Assembly: GCA_013397795.1 (NCBI GenBank)
Contig: VZTJ01000523.1
Location: forward strand, 3,782,598 to 3,846,597
Source of the DNA: Orthonyx spaldingii
Taxonomy: Eukaryota > Chordata > Aves > Passeriformes > Orthonychidae
DNA: 64,000 nucleotides
Direction of reading: 5' to 3'
Under the pieces are notes generated by a model. The model was not told where the DNA came from. It was given only the letters and a program-made list of their open reading frames with translations, and did not search any database. Below, piece by piece: positions 37,401-47,900 of this stretch (position 1 is its first letter; each line of letters begins with the position of its first letter). A program made the translations under genes and the position numbers.

Positions 37401-39740
37401 GTTTTGCCTAGTTTTTCCCAGTAAATGGAGTCAAACTTTCCAGGGTGACTTACCCTGGCTGTAAGCAGAGATAATCCTGTACAAACCAGTGGGAATCAAG
37501 CACACTTTTCTCCTCTGCCAAATATATCATAACCTAAACTTCCATCAGTTCTACTTTGTCATCTTTACTGATCTTCTCTCTACATAATTTTGTATTTGTC
37601 ATAAGGAATTAAGTATTCTCATAAATCCCAATCATACTACATCACAATACTGTATCATTTTTATCTCGCCCAGACCCAGGAAACGTGGCATCACATCATG
37701 CCATGAAACCAAAATGGGAAACGTTTAGCAGCAAAGACTGTCTATATAAGAAATCAGCTGAACAAAACCTGCCCTGCAGAGCACTGAAGCAGCCTGCAGT
37801 GCATAAGCACCAAGTGAAGAGTGTAGAAAGTCATCCCTGTGCTGTGGGAATGAAACTGAGCTCAGTACGAGCCAAACTTCCTCATGCACAACCACAGATC
37901 AATATCCTAGAAACACACAAACCAGTATGTTAGATGAACATTCACACCTCACAAAGCTCCACAGTTACCTGTCCCCCGACCCCAAAGCTGTGACCACCCA
38001 TCCCCTGCCAGGTACACAGCCCTGCTGCCTCTCCCCTCTCAGTGTGCAGGCCACGAGTTTTCATTTGACTCAGCAAAGATCCTACAGACAGGATAACTGC
38101 ACACTGCATCTGCCAAATTCAGTGTTTAGAAGAAGGATCTCCTCTCCTGCCCTGCCAGGTCCACCCGATTACCTCAGCCCTCTAATGACACACAGAATAA
38201 CAGAAGTGAATTCAAGGCCTCGACACCCCACAGCTCTCACAACGGTGCCTGAGCACTTTGTTCTCCTGGTGCCTTGCTTGCAGCACAGCTGGGCATAAAT
38301 ATGCAAGGTCCTGATGTTGTCATTAGAACCTAGCACTTGACTTCATTGGATGCAGGGTCCTGGCACAGCTGTGCATAAATTCAATTCCTAGTGCTGCACT
38401 CTGCAGCATTGGGAATGAAGAGCACATGAGTGATAATCATCTTGTATAAATAGCTTTGAAAAGAGCTCAGCATGGTGAAGAATTGAATGACTTGGTTCTC
38501 CTATCCAAAAATAGCTCATGGGGAACAGCCCACTTTTGTATTCCAGTAAGTCCAAGTGATAGTAAACACAGCAAAATTTGTACATGATTTTACTTTTTGT
38601 CCACTAAACTGCAAGACCAGAACTGCTTCTGTTTCCTTTTAATGTCAGTCCCAAATATGCTTTGTTTATTGTACTTGCTTATGTTCTTCTCTAGGCTGAC
38701 TCTCTTCAGACTTTTCAAGTCTACTTTATGGTAAAATAAATCTAATATTCTGATACTATCTGAAGGCATAGGATTGGCTTAAACCCGCATTAAGACAAGG
38801 CATTTTATTCTGTAGGACAGAGGTTCATTTAATCTCAGTGCCTCATTTTCCTTACATATAACTTGAAAACACTGATTTCTCATGTTTCAATAACAAAAAG
38901 TTACATTGTAATTACTGATGTTTGCCAGGTAGTTGGCAGGTGTGCAAGGGAGGCTATGAGTCCAAACGTACTCATATATAGCACTGTATTTATGAAGTTT
39001 TTTACTTTGTTTAGGAAACACCCCAGATTTTGCAGATATCCCACCGTGGTCATGTGAAAGTCCACCCAAAGAGATTGTAGCTGAAGGGTGTGCTGTGAAA
39101 TCAGCCCAGTTATTATCCTTCTCAGAAAAGTTATGAGAGCCCATCTCTCTGAACCTGAATCTGTTCTTCCTTACAGTGGTGCAGACTGAGTGCAGTGATT
39201 TAGGATTAACTGTAATTGAGACACAAATCTGACTTGTTCAGTCAAATTTCAGGATAGTTTGTGTATCTCAGCTCCAAAGAGCTTGGCTCTTCACTTTCCA
39301 GGAATTGATTTAATGCTCAGAAATGGAGGAAGAATATTTCATTGGCAATATCTGCTATATTGAGGGCTAGTGTCACCTTTCAAAATGATCAAATTAATTT
39401 CATATTGTATTTTTTTATATAATCCACAGCTTTTGACTTAACTGCCTTGTATGTAGAGTGATTTGGAATGAAAGTGGGTATTATAAAAAAGTAGATGCCT
39501 GGTAATGATGAACTGATGTGATTTTGGTGAGGGGCTTCCCTGTGTTTGTCCTTAGCTAAGAGCATTTCATGTATTTCAGCTCTGCCTCTGAAGTAACCAC
39601 AGTTCAAGGTATTCATATTTTATGAGGCATAAACTGTTCCCCTTTAGGAAAAGTAAAAGCAGTTTTTCCTGTTTGTGAAATTTCCACATTGCCAAGAACA
39701 AGAAAGCTTTCGAAACACTATCTTTGCTGCCTGCAGAGCT
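34429..39740. other. Intergenic DNA between solo LTR and candidate enhancer
   Basis: AT-rich, no recognisable exon. It contains a degenerate TAGTAAAGATA-like tandem stretch (35,115-35,200). It also contains a partial duplication around 38,285-38,385, where CACAGCTG, GCATAAAT and GGTCCTG each occur twice. Open frames such as one of 123 codons at 37,927 match nothing I know. Confidence 0.6.
35115..35200 (+). repeat. AT-rich degenerate tandem repeat
   Basis: Imperfect copies of TATAGTAAAGATACAG, ATAGTGTAGTAAAGATATAG, TTATAATAAAGAT. Confidence 0.45.
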
Positions 39741-39754
39741 TCACTGCCTTATAG

Positions 39755-40470
39755 GGTCTGAATCCCCTGGATTCACGCTGGGGGCGGGCTGGGAATGCTG
39801 ACTTTTCCTCCTTCTGGGTGATTCTGGGAGCCCTGCAAATGATGTCATGGTATATTTTCGGCTACAATAACAGGAAATCATCAAGTGTTTACACTGGCAG
39901 ACTGGGCTGTGATGTGATTTTCCTCCTCTTCCTCTCTGCCCCCCCCCACCCACCTCGCCCCTGCCATTGACTTCCTTGATATATTTGCTTCCTCTGATTA
40001 AAATACTACAAGGTGGCAACACTGAAGGAGGAAAAAGGAAAGTGGGGGAGGGAGACAGAAAGGGATATTTTAAAAAAGGATGATGCCCCTCAAATCACTG
40101 TCACAGAGCACAGTCCTCCCTCTCTGGCCCCGCACACAGTGTGTTAGTGCAGGGCTCAGAAACACGTCAGAAACTGGCCTGCTGAGGAACTGGAGGATGG
40201 ACCGCTCCCAGCTGAGACACGAAAAAGAAACTCTCCCCTCCCTAGCACAGATGAGTCACAGAAAAGATCTCCCTGGCAAAGTTTTATATCTGAATTTTCC
40301 TGCCACACAGGCACATCTGAAAATACATGGCATGGGTTGATGGACTCCAAGGAGGAAAAGGCCACATTTTCAGGGCTTGGGACAGAGCAAGGAAACAAGT
40401 GACTTTTACCCAAAGCCTGCACCACAATCTGTAGCAAACATCAGCTTTCAGTTTCAGTTTCAGAGGTGAG
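39755..40470. promoter_or_regulatory. Candidate distal enhancer with ETS, ATF/AP-1 and ISRE motifs
   Basis: Within a locally GC-richer block I see TGATGTCA (39,840), CAGGAAAT (39,871), CTTCCT (39,971 and 39,988), a consensus AP-1 site TGAGTCA (40,252-40,258) and an interferon-response type core AGTTTCAGTTTC (about 40,450-40,461). ETS, AP-1 and IRF sites together are typical of blood-cell and endothelial enhancers, where moesin is abundant. The link to MSN is inference only, since single motifs are common by chance. Confidence 0.3.
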
Positions 40471-40689
40471 TGAGGGTTCTAGGGTTCAGGTCCTGCCTGT
40501 ATCAGTGATGCACAGTATAAATGTTAGATATTGTGTCTTTTCCAACCTGTTAATACAAAGGCAAGAAGCAGGAAGATGCAAGGTGCTATCCAGAAGACAA
40601 GGGATTCCAGTGAGGTAAAACAGACTAACTGGCTCCAGGGCAGTTCAAGTTTCTGTGAAGAGTACAGCATGACTATACAGAACCTGGCA

Positions 40690-40828
40690 TGAGCTCAGTT
40701 CGTTAGAGCATGGTGCTAATAACATCAAGGTTGCAGGTTTCATCCCCAATGGGCCATTCACTTAAGAGCTGGACTCGACGATCCTTGTGGATCCCTTCCA
40801 ACTCAGAATATTCTGTGATTCTGTGATA
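40690..40828 (+). repeat. tRNA-Ile-derived SINE with CR1-like tail (TguSINE1-like), better-kept copy
   Basis: The head GAGCTCAGTTCGTTAGAGCA, then TGGTGCTAATAACATCAAGG and GCAGGTTTCATCCCC, is a tRNA-Ile(AAT) relative. GGGCCATTCACTTAAGAGCT joins it to the tail GGACTCGACGATCCTTGTGG, with TCCCTTCCAACTCAGAATAT and the terminal TTCTGTGATTCTGTGA repeats. It is closer to the presumed master than the 8,466 copy, so probably younger. The A-box has one change (TTCG for TTGG). Confidence 0.9.
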
Positions 40829-40844
40829 CACCTCCAGCTCATTG

Positions 40845-42490
40845 CTATTGCACTGGGCTAGCAGAGTGCACACAAGCAGCTCCAAGTTGGAGGAACATTA
40901 AGGAATACCAGGAAGGGGCTAACTCTAGAGCAGATATCAGCATTGCTGGAGCTTATGGAGGATGTGTCATTTACAGCAATGTGGAAGGAAGTCTGAGATG
41001 AAAAAGACTGCCAATATTGAAGAAGTTTTCTGTAAATGAAAATGTGTAAAAGAAACACACATCAGAGGTCTCAGAGCCCTGAGTTGAAGGACCATGACTG
41101 CACGAATGATCAGCTCCCAGCTGACCCTGAAATTGTGCAGGATCTGCTGCTTCAGCTGGATCTCCACAAATCTATGGGGCCTGATGGGATTCATCCAAGA
41201 ATCCTCAAAGAGCTGCTGATGTCATTGCAAAGCCTCTCTCAATGACTTTTGAATGGTCTTGGGAATTTGGAGAGATCCCAGCTGACTGAAAGCTGGTGAA
41301 CATTGTCCTGATTTTCAAGAAAGGCAAGAAGGAGGACCCTGGAAACTAAAGGCCTGTCAGTCTCACTTTGGTGCCCATTAAAATATTGGAAAATATTATC
41401 TGGGGAGGTATCAAAAAACACCTTGAGGACAATGGTCGGTCACAGCCAGCAGGGCTTCATGAGGGGGAAGTCTTGATTGTCAAGTCTGTTTCCTTCTATG
41501 ACAGAGTAACCCATCTAGGTGATCTAGGAAAGCCAGTTGTTGTCATCTTTTCAGTTCAGCAAAGCTTTTGATACTGTTTCTCACAGTATCCTTCTGGACA
41601 ACACATGCAGCACACAGCTGAACAATCATGTTATGTGATGGGTGAGCAACTGGCTCACAAGTTGGGCACAAAGAGTTAAAGGGCTAACATCAGGCTAGTG
41701 ACTGGTCACTAATGGGGTTCCACAGGGCTCCATCCTTGGCCCAGTTCTCGTCAACATCTTCATTAATAAGTTGGATACCAGACTCGAAGGAATACTAAGT
41801 AACCTTGCCAATGATACTAAATTGTGAGTAGCTGTTGACTTCCTCCAAAGCAGGGAAGCCCTGCAGGGAGTCCTTGACAAAATAGAGACGGGATCACCAA
41901 CTGCATGAAGTTTAACAAGGGCCAGATTCTGTACTGGGACGGGCCAACCCTGGTTGTATGAACAGACTGGGGAAGAGGCTGGAGAGCAGTGCTGCAGAAA
42001 GGGACCTGGGGATCCTGGACAATGGCCAGCTGAACCTGAGTCAGCAGTGCCCTGGCAGCCAGGAGGTCCAACCTTGTCCTGGGGGGCATCAGGCACAGCA
42101 TCACCAGCCAGGCAAGGGAGCGATTGTCCCACTCTGCTCTGCACTGGCACGGCCCCACCTTGGATACTGTGTGAAGTTTTGGGCACCACAATATATATAT
42201 AAAAGACATTAATTTATTAGAGAGGGTCCAAAGGAGGACCTCAGGATGGGGAAGCATCTGAAAGTGAAGCCTTATGAGGAGTGGTTGAGGCCTCTTGGTT
42301 TGTTCAGCCTAGAGCAGAGGAGATTGAGGGGAGACCTCGTTGTGGTCTTCAATGCCTTCACAAGGACAAGTGGAGGGGCAGGTACTGATCTCTTCACTCT
42401 CGTGGCCAGTGACATGACACAAGGAAACAGCATGAAGCTGATCCTTGAGGGTCCCTTCCAACTCAGCATATTCTATGACTCTATGATTGT
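40845..42490 (+). mobile_element. CR1-type LINE, long 3' portion with decayed reverse transcriptase
   Basis: CR1 blocks occur in the canonical order but in different frames. They are LHKSMGPDGIHPRILKEL (about 41,160-41,215), VFKKGKKEDPGN-like text (about 41,310), FSKAFDTVSHSILLDN (about 41,555), and GVPQGSILGPVL with a FINKLD block (about 41,715-41,790). Then come the 3' region (EEWLRPLGLFSLEQRRLRGD, about 42,275) and the terminal GGTCCCTTCCAACTCAGCAT with TTCTATGACTCTATG. Frameshifts and stops make it inactive. The endonuclease half is absent, and the left boundary is approximate. It begins directly after the SINE at 40,690. Confidence 0.88.
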
Positions 42491-43335
42491 GTAAGTCTAG
42501 ACAGGAATAAAGTATCCTTCTGGATAGGAAGGGAGAGAGTAACAAATAATTTTATTTCTATTGTCTATTTCTCTCCATTTATGCAACATCAGCAACACTG
42601 ACAGTTTAAATCATGCTGAGAAATCTCCCAAATGGAGAGAAGCCTAAGACACTCACTAAAGTAAAACTACTAGGATATGAGAAGTCTTTCTCAGAGTACC
42701 ATGGCTCTGTTCAGCATAGAAATTTAGAAATTTGGAAATTGCAAGTCTCCAGTTCATAAAGCTCAAGAACAGACAGACAGGAAGCCTTTTAGAAAAAAAT
42801 ACAGTCAGAGGCACTTGCGCCTTGCATCTATGATGCAACTGTAAAGTGCAATTTATAGCAGTTAGCAGAAGGAACAGGAACCATGAAGATGTGATTTCAC
42901 CACTCTAAGTTACTCAAATAGTTATCTACAGTCAGTGACAAGCTGATACAAACTGCATTAAGACCACTAGTGCTTTTGTTTCAATATTATTACTAATGAT
43001 GTTATTACCTGAGGGGTCTAATCAGGGCTGTGAGGGAAAGACCATCGCAGCAATGCTCACACATTTATTATCTCCCAGCATGAGTCTATCCTGGCCCCAA
43101 ATAAATAGGAAGCTGGGATCTTAAGCCCACTTAAATAAATACATCACTCCTAGACACACTTAAAATGAAGCACAATCTCAAAAGCTTTGCTGAATGAGGG
43201 GTTGAGGCTTTCCTCTCTTTAATAATCCCAAAGATAAATCGTAAGGGTTGACCCACCAGCAAGTTGTGCAGACCAATTAGCTCATCTTTGGGGATCCATA
43301 TAAAGATGAAGTCCTGTGCACAACAATTATTATTA

Positions 43336-43376
43336 TTAAATATACCTCCAAGGCATATATTAAATATACCTCCAAC
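43336..43376 (+). repeat. Direct repeat of ATTAAATATACCTCCAA
   Basis: The 17-base unit occurs twice with a period of about 24 bases, directly after an ATT microsatellite run. Confidence 0.6.
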
Positions 43377-44329
43377 GTGGGAGATTTGTCCACTCTGTTA
43401 CAAGCTTTTTAACAGACAAAAAGCAACAGTCTAAATCTACAACCTGGTATATGATATGAAGCCATATTGGCTGCCAAGAACTACATGAATAGACATGGAT
43501 ATGATTATTAATACTGCTAACACAGAAGGTACAGAGGGTCAACTTTGTGCAAGGCTGGGGTGGGGGAAGGATATTCACTTCATATTTTACTCCCAAATAA
43601 AAGGTGGGATGGAGATTTGTTCCAAAGAAAGACAAGGAAGCAGCAGATTAAAATCAACCTCACTACATCATCCCTGTCTCCTTAGTGACAAAAGTGGCCT
43701 CACTGAGGATGATTTCTGCAGTTTGGCAGCCAGGACAGAGGGTGGCTACAATGAAGGCCTTTGGTGAGGATCATGGGAGAGACTCACTCCTCACCCGTTT
43801 CCCCCAGTGCTCCTCTGCAGGCAGAGGTAGGCTGACAGAAGGATACTCAGAATGTTAGGTAGGAAAGGTTCAGCCTTACTGCAAGCAGCCGTTTTCCCAG
43901 ACACAAGCTCCAGGCTGAAAACAGGTTTGTTCGACAGGTGGTAGCATCAGAGTGGTTACAAGCTGCCTGGCCACAGCAAGTGGATGGGCCCTCCCATACA
44001 CACACACTCTCCCATCATTCAGTCACCAAGGACTTTCCATCACTTCTTTGCATACATTGTGGGATCAGGATGAAAACCTTTGGACAAGTACAAGGACATC
44101 AAATATAAATATATCCAGGACAGCAATGCTACAATTGTACAGAAACAGGAAAAGGCAGAAATGTCTGGAAGGGGCACTACTTGCACCTCAGTTATCAAAA
44201 ACTTTAAAGTATGACCATCTGAGAGCCAACAAATATCCTGAGGGTGCTTGTTCTTGAGTCCTGAGGAACATCCAGATTTGGGAACTTTCATTCACGTCCT
44301 GCATATGTCAAATGCATTTGCTTTCTGTG

Positions 44330-44362
44330 AGTCAGAGCCTGGGGCTTCACCAGGCTCTGACT
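44330..44362. repeat. Perfect 13-bp hairpin
   Basis: AGTCAGAGCCTGG, seven-base loop, CCAGGCTCTGACT. A TGAGTCA AP-1 core overlaps the left arm. Confidence 0.6.
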
Positions 44363-44880
44363 TCACCATTGAAAACTGAATTTCCCTGTGCTGCTGAGTC
44401 ACACTGGCAACTGACAGGCTGTGCAGATAGGCTCTGCAGATGCAGGCTGAAAGATTGTGTGAGTATGCTGGAACAAACTCTAAATTTTCCATATCCTGAG
44501 GGCCCATGAAAGTCACTGCCTGCACTGGTACAAGTTTTCACCAGTCATGGTGCTGGCAGTATTCAGGGTGGGTAAGAATATGGATTATTTCTCTCAAAGT
44601 GCCCTGAGTGTCAGTGGCCCCTCTTATTCATTTCATGGCTACAGAAATTCTGACATACTATCCCTTCTGTGAGCAGTATCAGCCTCTGTCATAGCCTTTG
44701 TAGGGGAAAAGAGAAGCAGTGGATCAGGTTTGACTCCTTCCACAACGAACATTTGACCAAGAGATTTCTTGAAGGGACTTAAGGCTTCTTTGTTCCAGCC
44801 CTGGACAGGTTTGGTCTAATAACTGCACCATGTTCAAAGCACAGAGAGCACAGATGGATGCTATGGAGATAACATGGCTA

Positions 44881-44928
44881 AAATCCTTGTGGGTCCCTGC
44901 CAACTCAGCATATTCTATAATTCTGTCA
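44881..44928 (+). mobile_element. CR1/SINE 3'-tail fragment
   Basis: ATCCTTGTGGGTCCCTGCCA, then ACTCAGCATATTCTATAATTCTG, is the shared CR1/SINE tail. Its head is missing or too decayed to see. Confidence 0.7.
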
Positions 44929-45514
44929 TTACCAGCTCCCCAGGAGGCCAAAGGAGCAGGTCATAAGCACAGATAAGCCTAAGTTCCTTCCTTTCCTGGG
45001 CCGAACTGGAGTCATCAGGGAACTGCACCACAAACTGCTCTCATAATGGGTAATACCAGCAGGCAGCAGTGCTTTTCCCTTTACCTTCACTAAAGCAAAA
45101 TGCCTCAAAGTGCTCATCTTGCTTGGGAAATATGCAGCTAAGAGACTCCATGAGACAGAAGTGTGGTCTACAGATGGGAAGGATTCTCACCTTCTTGGCA
45201 AAACTGTACTACCAAGCACAGACCCCATTTCCCCATCACTTCTGCTCTGTATGAAGCTGTGTTGATGTTTTCCAGTGACAAGCAACTCCTCATGCTTCCA
45301 CACTGGGGAGTGCTGGGAACATAAAAAAGGAGGGGGAGCTGTATTTATTCCACGCTGATTCACAGTTCAAGTTAGCAGGACTGGTCAGCATGTGTGAAGT
45401 AATTTTTTACTGAAAAATTCCAAGCTGTTTTGAAAGAATGTGTTCTTTTACTGATACTTTCATTATAGGAGGCAAAATGCTCTTTGTCATATGGTTTAGT
45501 TTCATATGGTAGTT

Positions 45515-45590
45515 CTGCAAGGAGCAGGGAGTTGGACTTGATGACCTTTATGGGTCCCTTCCAACTTGAGATGTTCTATGGTTCTATGAA
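45515..45590 (+). mobile_element. CR1/SINE 3'-tail fragment
   Basis: GGGAGTTGGACTTGATGACC, TTTATGGGTCCCTTCCAACT and terminal TTCTATGGTTCTATGA form a CR1 end. Confidence 0.75.
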
Positions 45591-46682
45591 AAGTGGCTTG
45601 TTTTTTTTCACTTTCTAACCAATAAAGACAGAAAGATTTTTCATGAGCTAAAAATGTCTCATTACATCTTTCTTATTTTGGACATTACACCCGTACCAAC
45701 GCATTATTGTATCTTCATGTTAAACATGTAAATGTTTTCTGTTGCTTTGTCTTTACTGCAACCAAATGGTTTTACTCAATCAAAATGTCTCATTGTGGTC
45801 TTACCAAAGTGGTTGCTTCACTCTGGATGTAACTGCTGATCACTGGTCTGTGTGACCCTGGTAAACAGTCACTGGATGTGATCCTGATCAGGGTCTGCAG
45901 ATTCACTCCTCATCAGCACAGATTTGCCTGATGATGAGGGGTCCTGGCTGAATCTGGTTGCCATCTCTGGGTCTGCCCTGTTCAGCACACCTCACCTGGT
46001 TGTGGTTTTGTGCTTGGATTCTGGCTCACTGACAGATCTGTCAGGAATTGCTGCCCTCCATTGCATCCTGACAACCTGATTCTTAAGAGGTATCCAGTTT
46101 TTGCTTTTTTATTCTGATTCAAAATAAAAGCATATTACCAACTGTCATTGTCTCTCCAGCTTCACATGTGCTTTGTGCCTGAAATGTTTGCAGTGTTTTT
46201 TCTTTCACTTTAGACAAAAACTAATTCATTACAATTGCACTGGAATAGAGATAAGTTACCTCATGTTACAATAAAAATAAAGCAGCCTTAAAATGCTATT
46301 GTGAACAGAAAAATCATAGATACAGAAAAAACTTAGCCAAAACTGAAATCAAAATGCAACCTTAATGAAATTTAAATAGTTAAATGTTATTGTATACCGA
46401 ATTTTTCACTTGCCAAACAAAATAATCTTAGAGCATCATCCTGCTACATAAACAATGGGATGTAGGTTTTTTGTATCTCAAAACTTCAGTTATTTCAAAA
46501 CTAAACATATGTAACAAGACTCTCCAGTTAAAAGAGAAATAGTCCTAATTTATATCTATGCCTCAAGAAAGTAAATTACATTAAAATTTGAGTAGTGTAG
46601 ATCATGTTCTTCTTTTTGAACAACAAAAACATACAGATATTTTGGCTAGTAGCCCAATGACTTTGTTACATAAAAATCAAGA

Positions 46683-46920
46683 ACTGGTGAAGGGCCTTGA
46701 GGAGAACCTGTATGAGGAGAGCTGAGGTCACTTGGTCAGTTTGGCCTGGAGGAGACTGAGGGAAGACCTCAGCAGTTTACAGCTTCCTCATGAGGAGAAG
46801 AGGATGAGCAGGCACTGATCACTTCCCTTTCATGACCAGTGACAGGATCCGAGGGAATGGCCTGACACTGTGTTAGGGGAGGTTTAGGCTGGATACTAGA
46901 AAAAAGTTCTTCACCAAGAA
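46683..46920 (+). mobile_element. CR1 3'-region fragment (first of two in tandem)
   Basis: The text matches the CR1 3' untranslated region: GAGGAGAGCTGAGGTCACTT, CCTGGAGGAGACTGAGG, GACCAGTGACAGGATCCGAG, GGGGAGGTTTAGGCTGGATA and AAGTTCTTCACCAAGAA. It stops there without the terminal repeats. It is in the same direction as LAS1L. Confidence 0.8.
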
Positions 46921-47355
46921 GTGTGCTTGCCCCACCTTGAGTACTTTGTGCGGTTTTGGGCATCCAGAGGAAGGCCAGGAGGAAGGGGAGAGGTCTGGAG
47001 GGGAAGCCTGATGAGGAGAGGCTGAGGTCACTTGGTTTGTTCAGCCTGGAGGAGAGCGAGGTCAGACCTCATTGTGCTCTTCAACGTCTTCATGAGAGGA
47101 AGTGTAATGATCTCTTCATTCATTCTCGTGACCAGTGACTCAAGGAAATGGCATGAAGCTGAGTCAGGGGACGTTCAGGTTGGATATCAGGAAAAGACTT
47201 TTCACCCAGAATGTCTGAAAGACTTTCAGAGGGTGGTTGGGCCCTGGAACAGCCTCCCCAGGGCAGTGGTCACAGCAGCAAGGCTGACAAGAGTTCTAGA
47301 AGCGTTAGGACGACATTCTCGGGCACATGGCGTGGCTGCTGGGGACGGTCCTGCG
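46921..47355 (+). mobile_element. CR1 3'-region fragment (second in tandem), abutting the LAS1L promoter
   Basis: It restarts earlier in the CR1 consensus (CCCCACCTTGAGTACTTTGT, CGGTTTTGGGCATCC). It then repeats the block GAGGAGAGGCTGAGGTCACT and proceeds past CCTGGAACAGCCTCCCCAGG to GGGCACATGGCGTGGCTGCT. The CR1 terminus is missing, and the sequence passes directly into CpG-rich promoter DNA, about 260 bases before the LAS1L ATG. Confidence 0.8.
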
Positions 47356-47900
47356 CTTTCCCGCAAGGCTCCCCTCGCCCTGATTCCCGACACATCTCGC
47401 CGCCCCTCAGTTCCCGCAGCTGCGCAAGGGGCGAACGTCCTGTTCCGCACAGCCCCGAGCCCCCCGGCCGCAGCGGTTCCCCTCAGGCCGGGCCCGGGCG
47501 CCGCCTCAGGCCGCACCCACCCGGCGGCGGCGGAGGGGAAGCGGAAGCGGCAGCGGCAGCGGCGCGGAGNCGGCGGCGGGGGGGGGCGGGGCGGGGCGGG
47601 GCGGAGGGGGCCGCGCGATGCCGGGAATGTCGGGCCGGGCGGGCCGGGGCTGGCGCCGCGGGCGGTTGAGCTCGTCCCCGGCCCGCAGGCGGCTGAAGCC
47701 GCTGCGCACGGTGGTGGCGTGGCGGGGCCGGGCCGAGTGGGACCAGGTGATGGTGGGGCTGTACTGCGGGGACAGCCGGCTGCAGCAGGACGCGCTGGAC
47801 CGCGTCTCGGCCTGGAAGAGCCGGTACGGGCCGCGCGGGCGGGCGGGCGGGGAGCGCCGTGCGGCTCTCGGGGCCGCCCTTCTGTCCCTGGAGCGGCCGC
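47330..47900 (+). promoter_or_regulatory. LAS1L: CpG island / promoter of LAS1L with Sp1 cluster
   Basis: CpG density rises abruptly after the CR1 fragment and spans exon 1. Tandem GGGGCGGGGC boxes at about 47,582-47,606 are Sp1/KLF type sites ending only a dozen bases before the ATG at 47,618. No TATA box is seen. One N lies at 47,570. A very short 5' UTR, or transcription starting within or after the Sp1 run, is implied. Confidence 0.75.
47618..47823 (+). CDS. LAS1L: LAS1L exon 1 (coding part)
   Basis: Encodes residues 1-68 plus two bases. It has an Arg-rich start (RRGRLSSSPARRRLKP), then the conserved VVAWRGRAEWDQVMVGLY and LQQDALDRVSAWKSR. Donor is CG|GTACGG. GC-rich, inside the CpG island. 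Confidence 0.88.

Larger units (their letters stand above)
42495..46680. other. Intergenic DNA upstream of LAS1L
   Basis: No recognisable exon. Contains two CR1/SINE tail fragments (about 44,880 and 45,520), a 13-bp hairpin (44,330) and a 17-base direct repeat near 43,336. The block 45,820-46,080 is more GC-rich but has no identifiable content. Confidence 0.6.

Noticed and set aside
37927..38298. 123-codon open frame
   Set aside because: Rich in Pro/Ser/Thr/His without any known motif. Nothing supports transcription.
45820..46080. GC-richer block resembling LTR sequence
   Set aside because: No terminal TG/CA pair with flanking duplication, no primer-binding site and no poly(A) signal in the right place.
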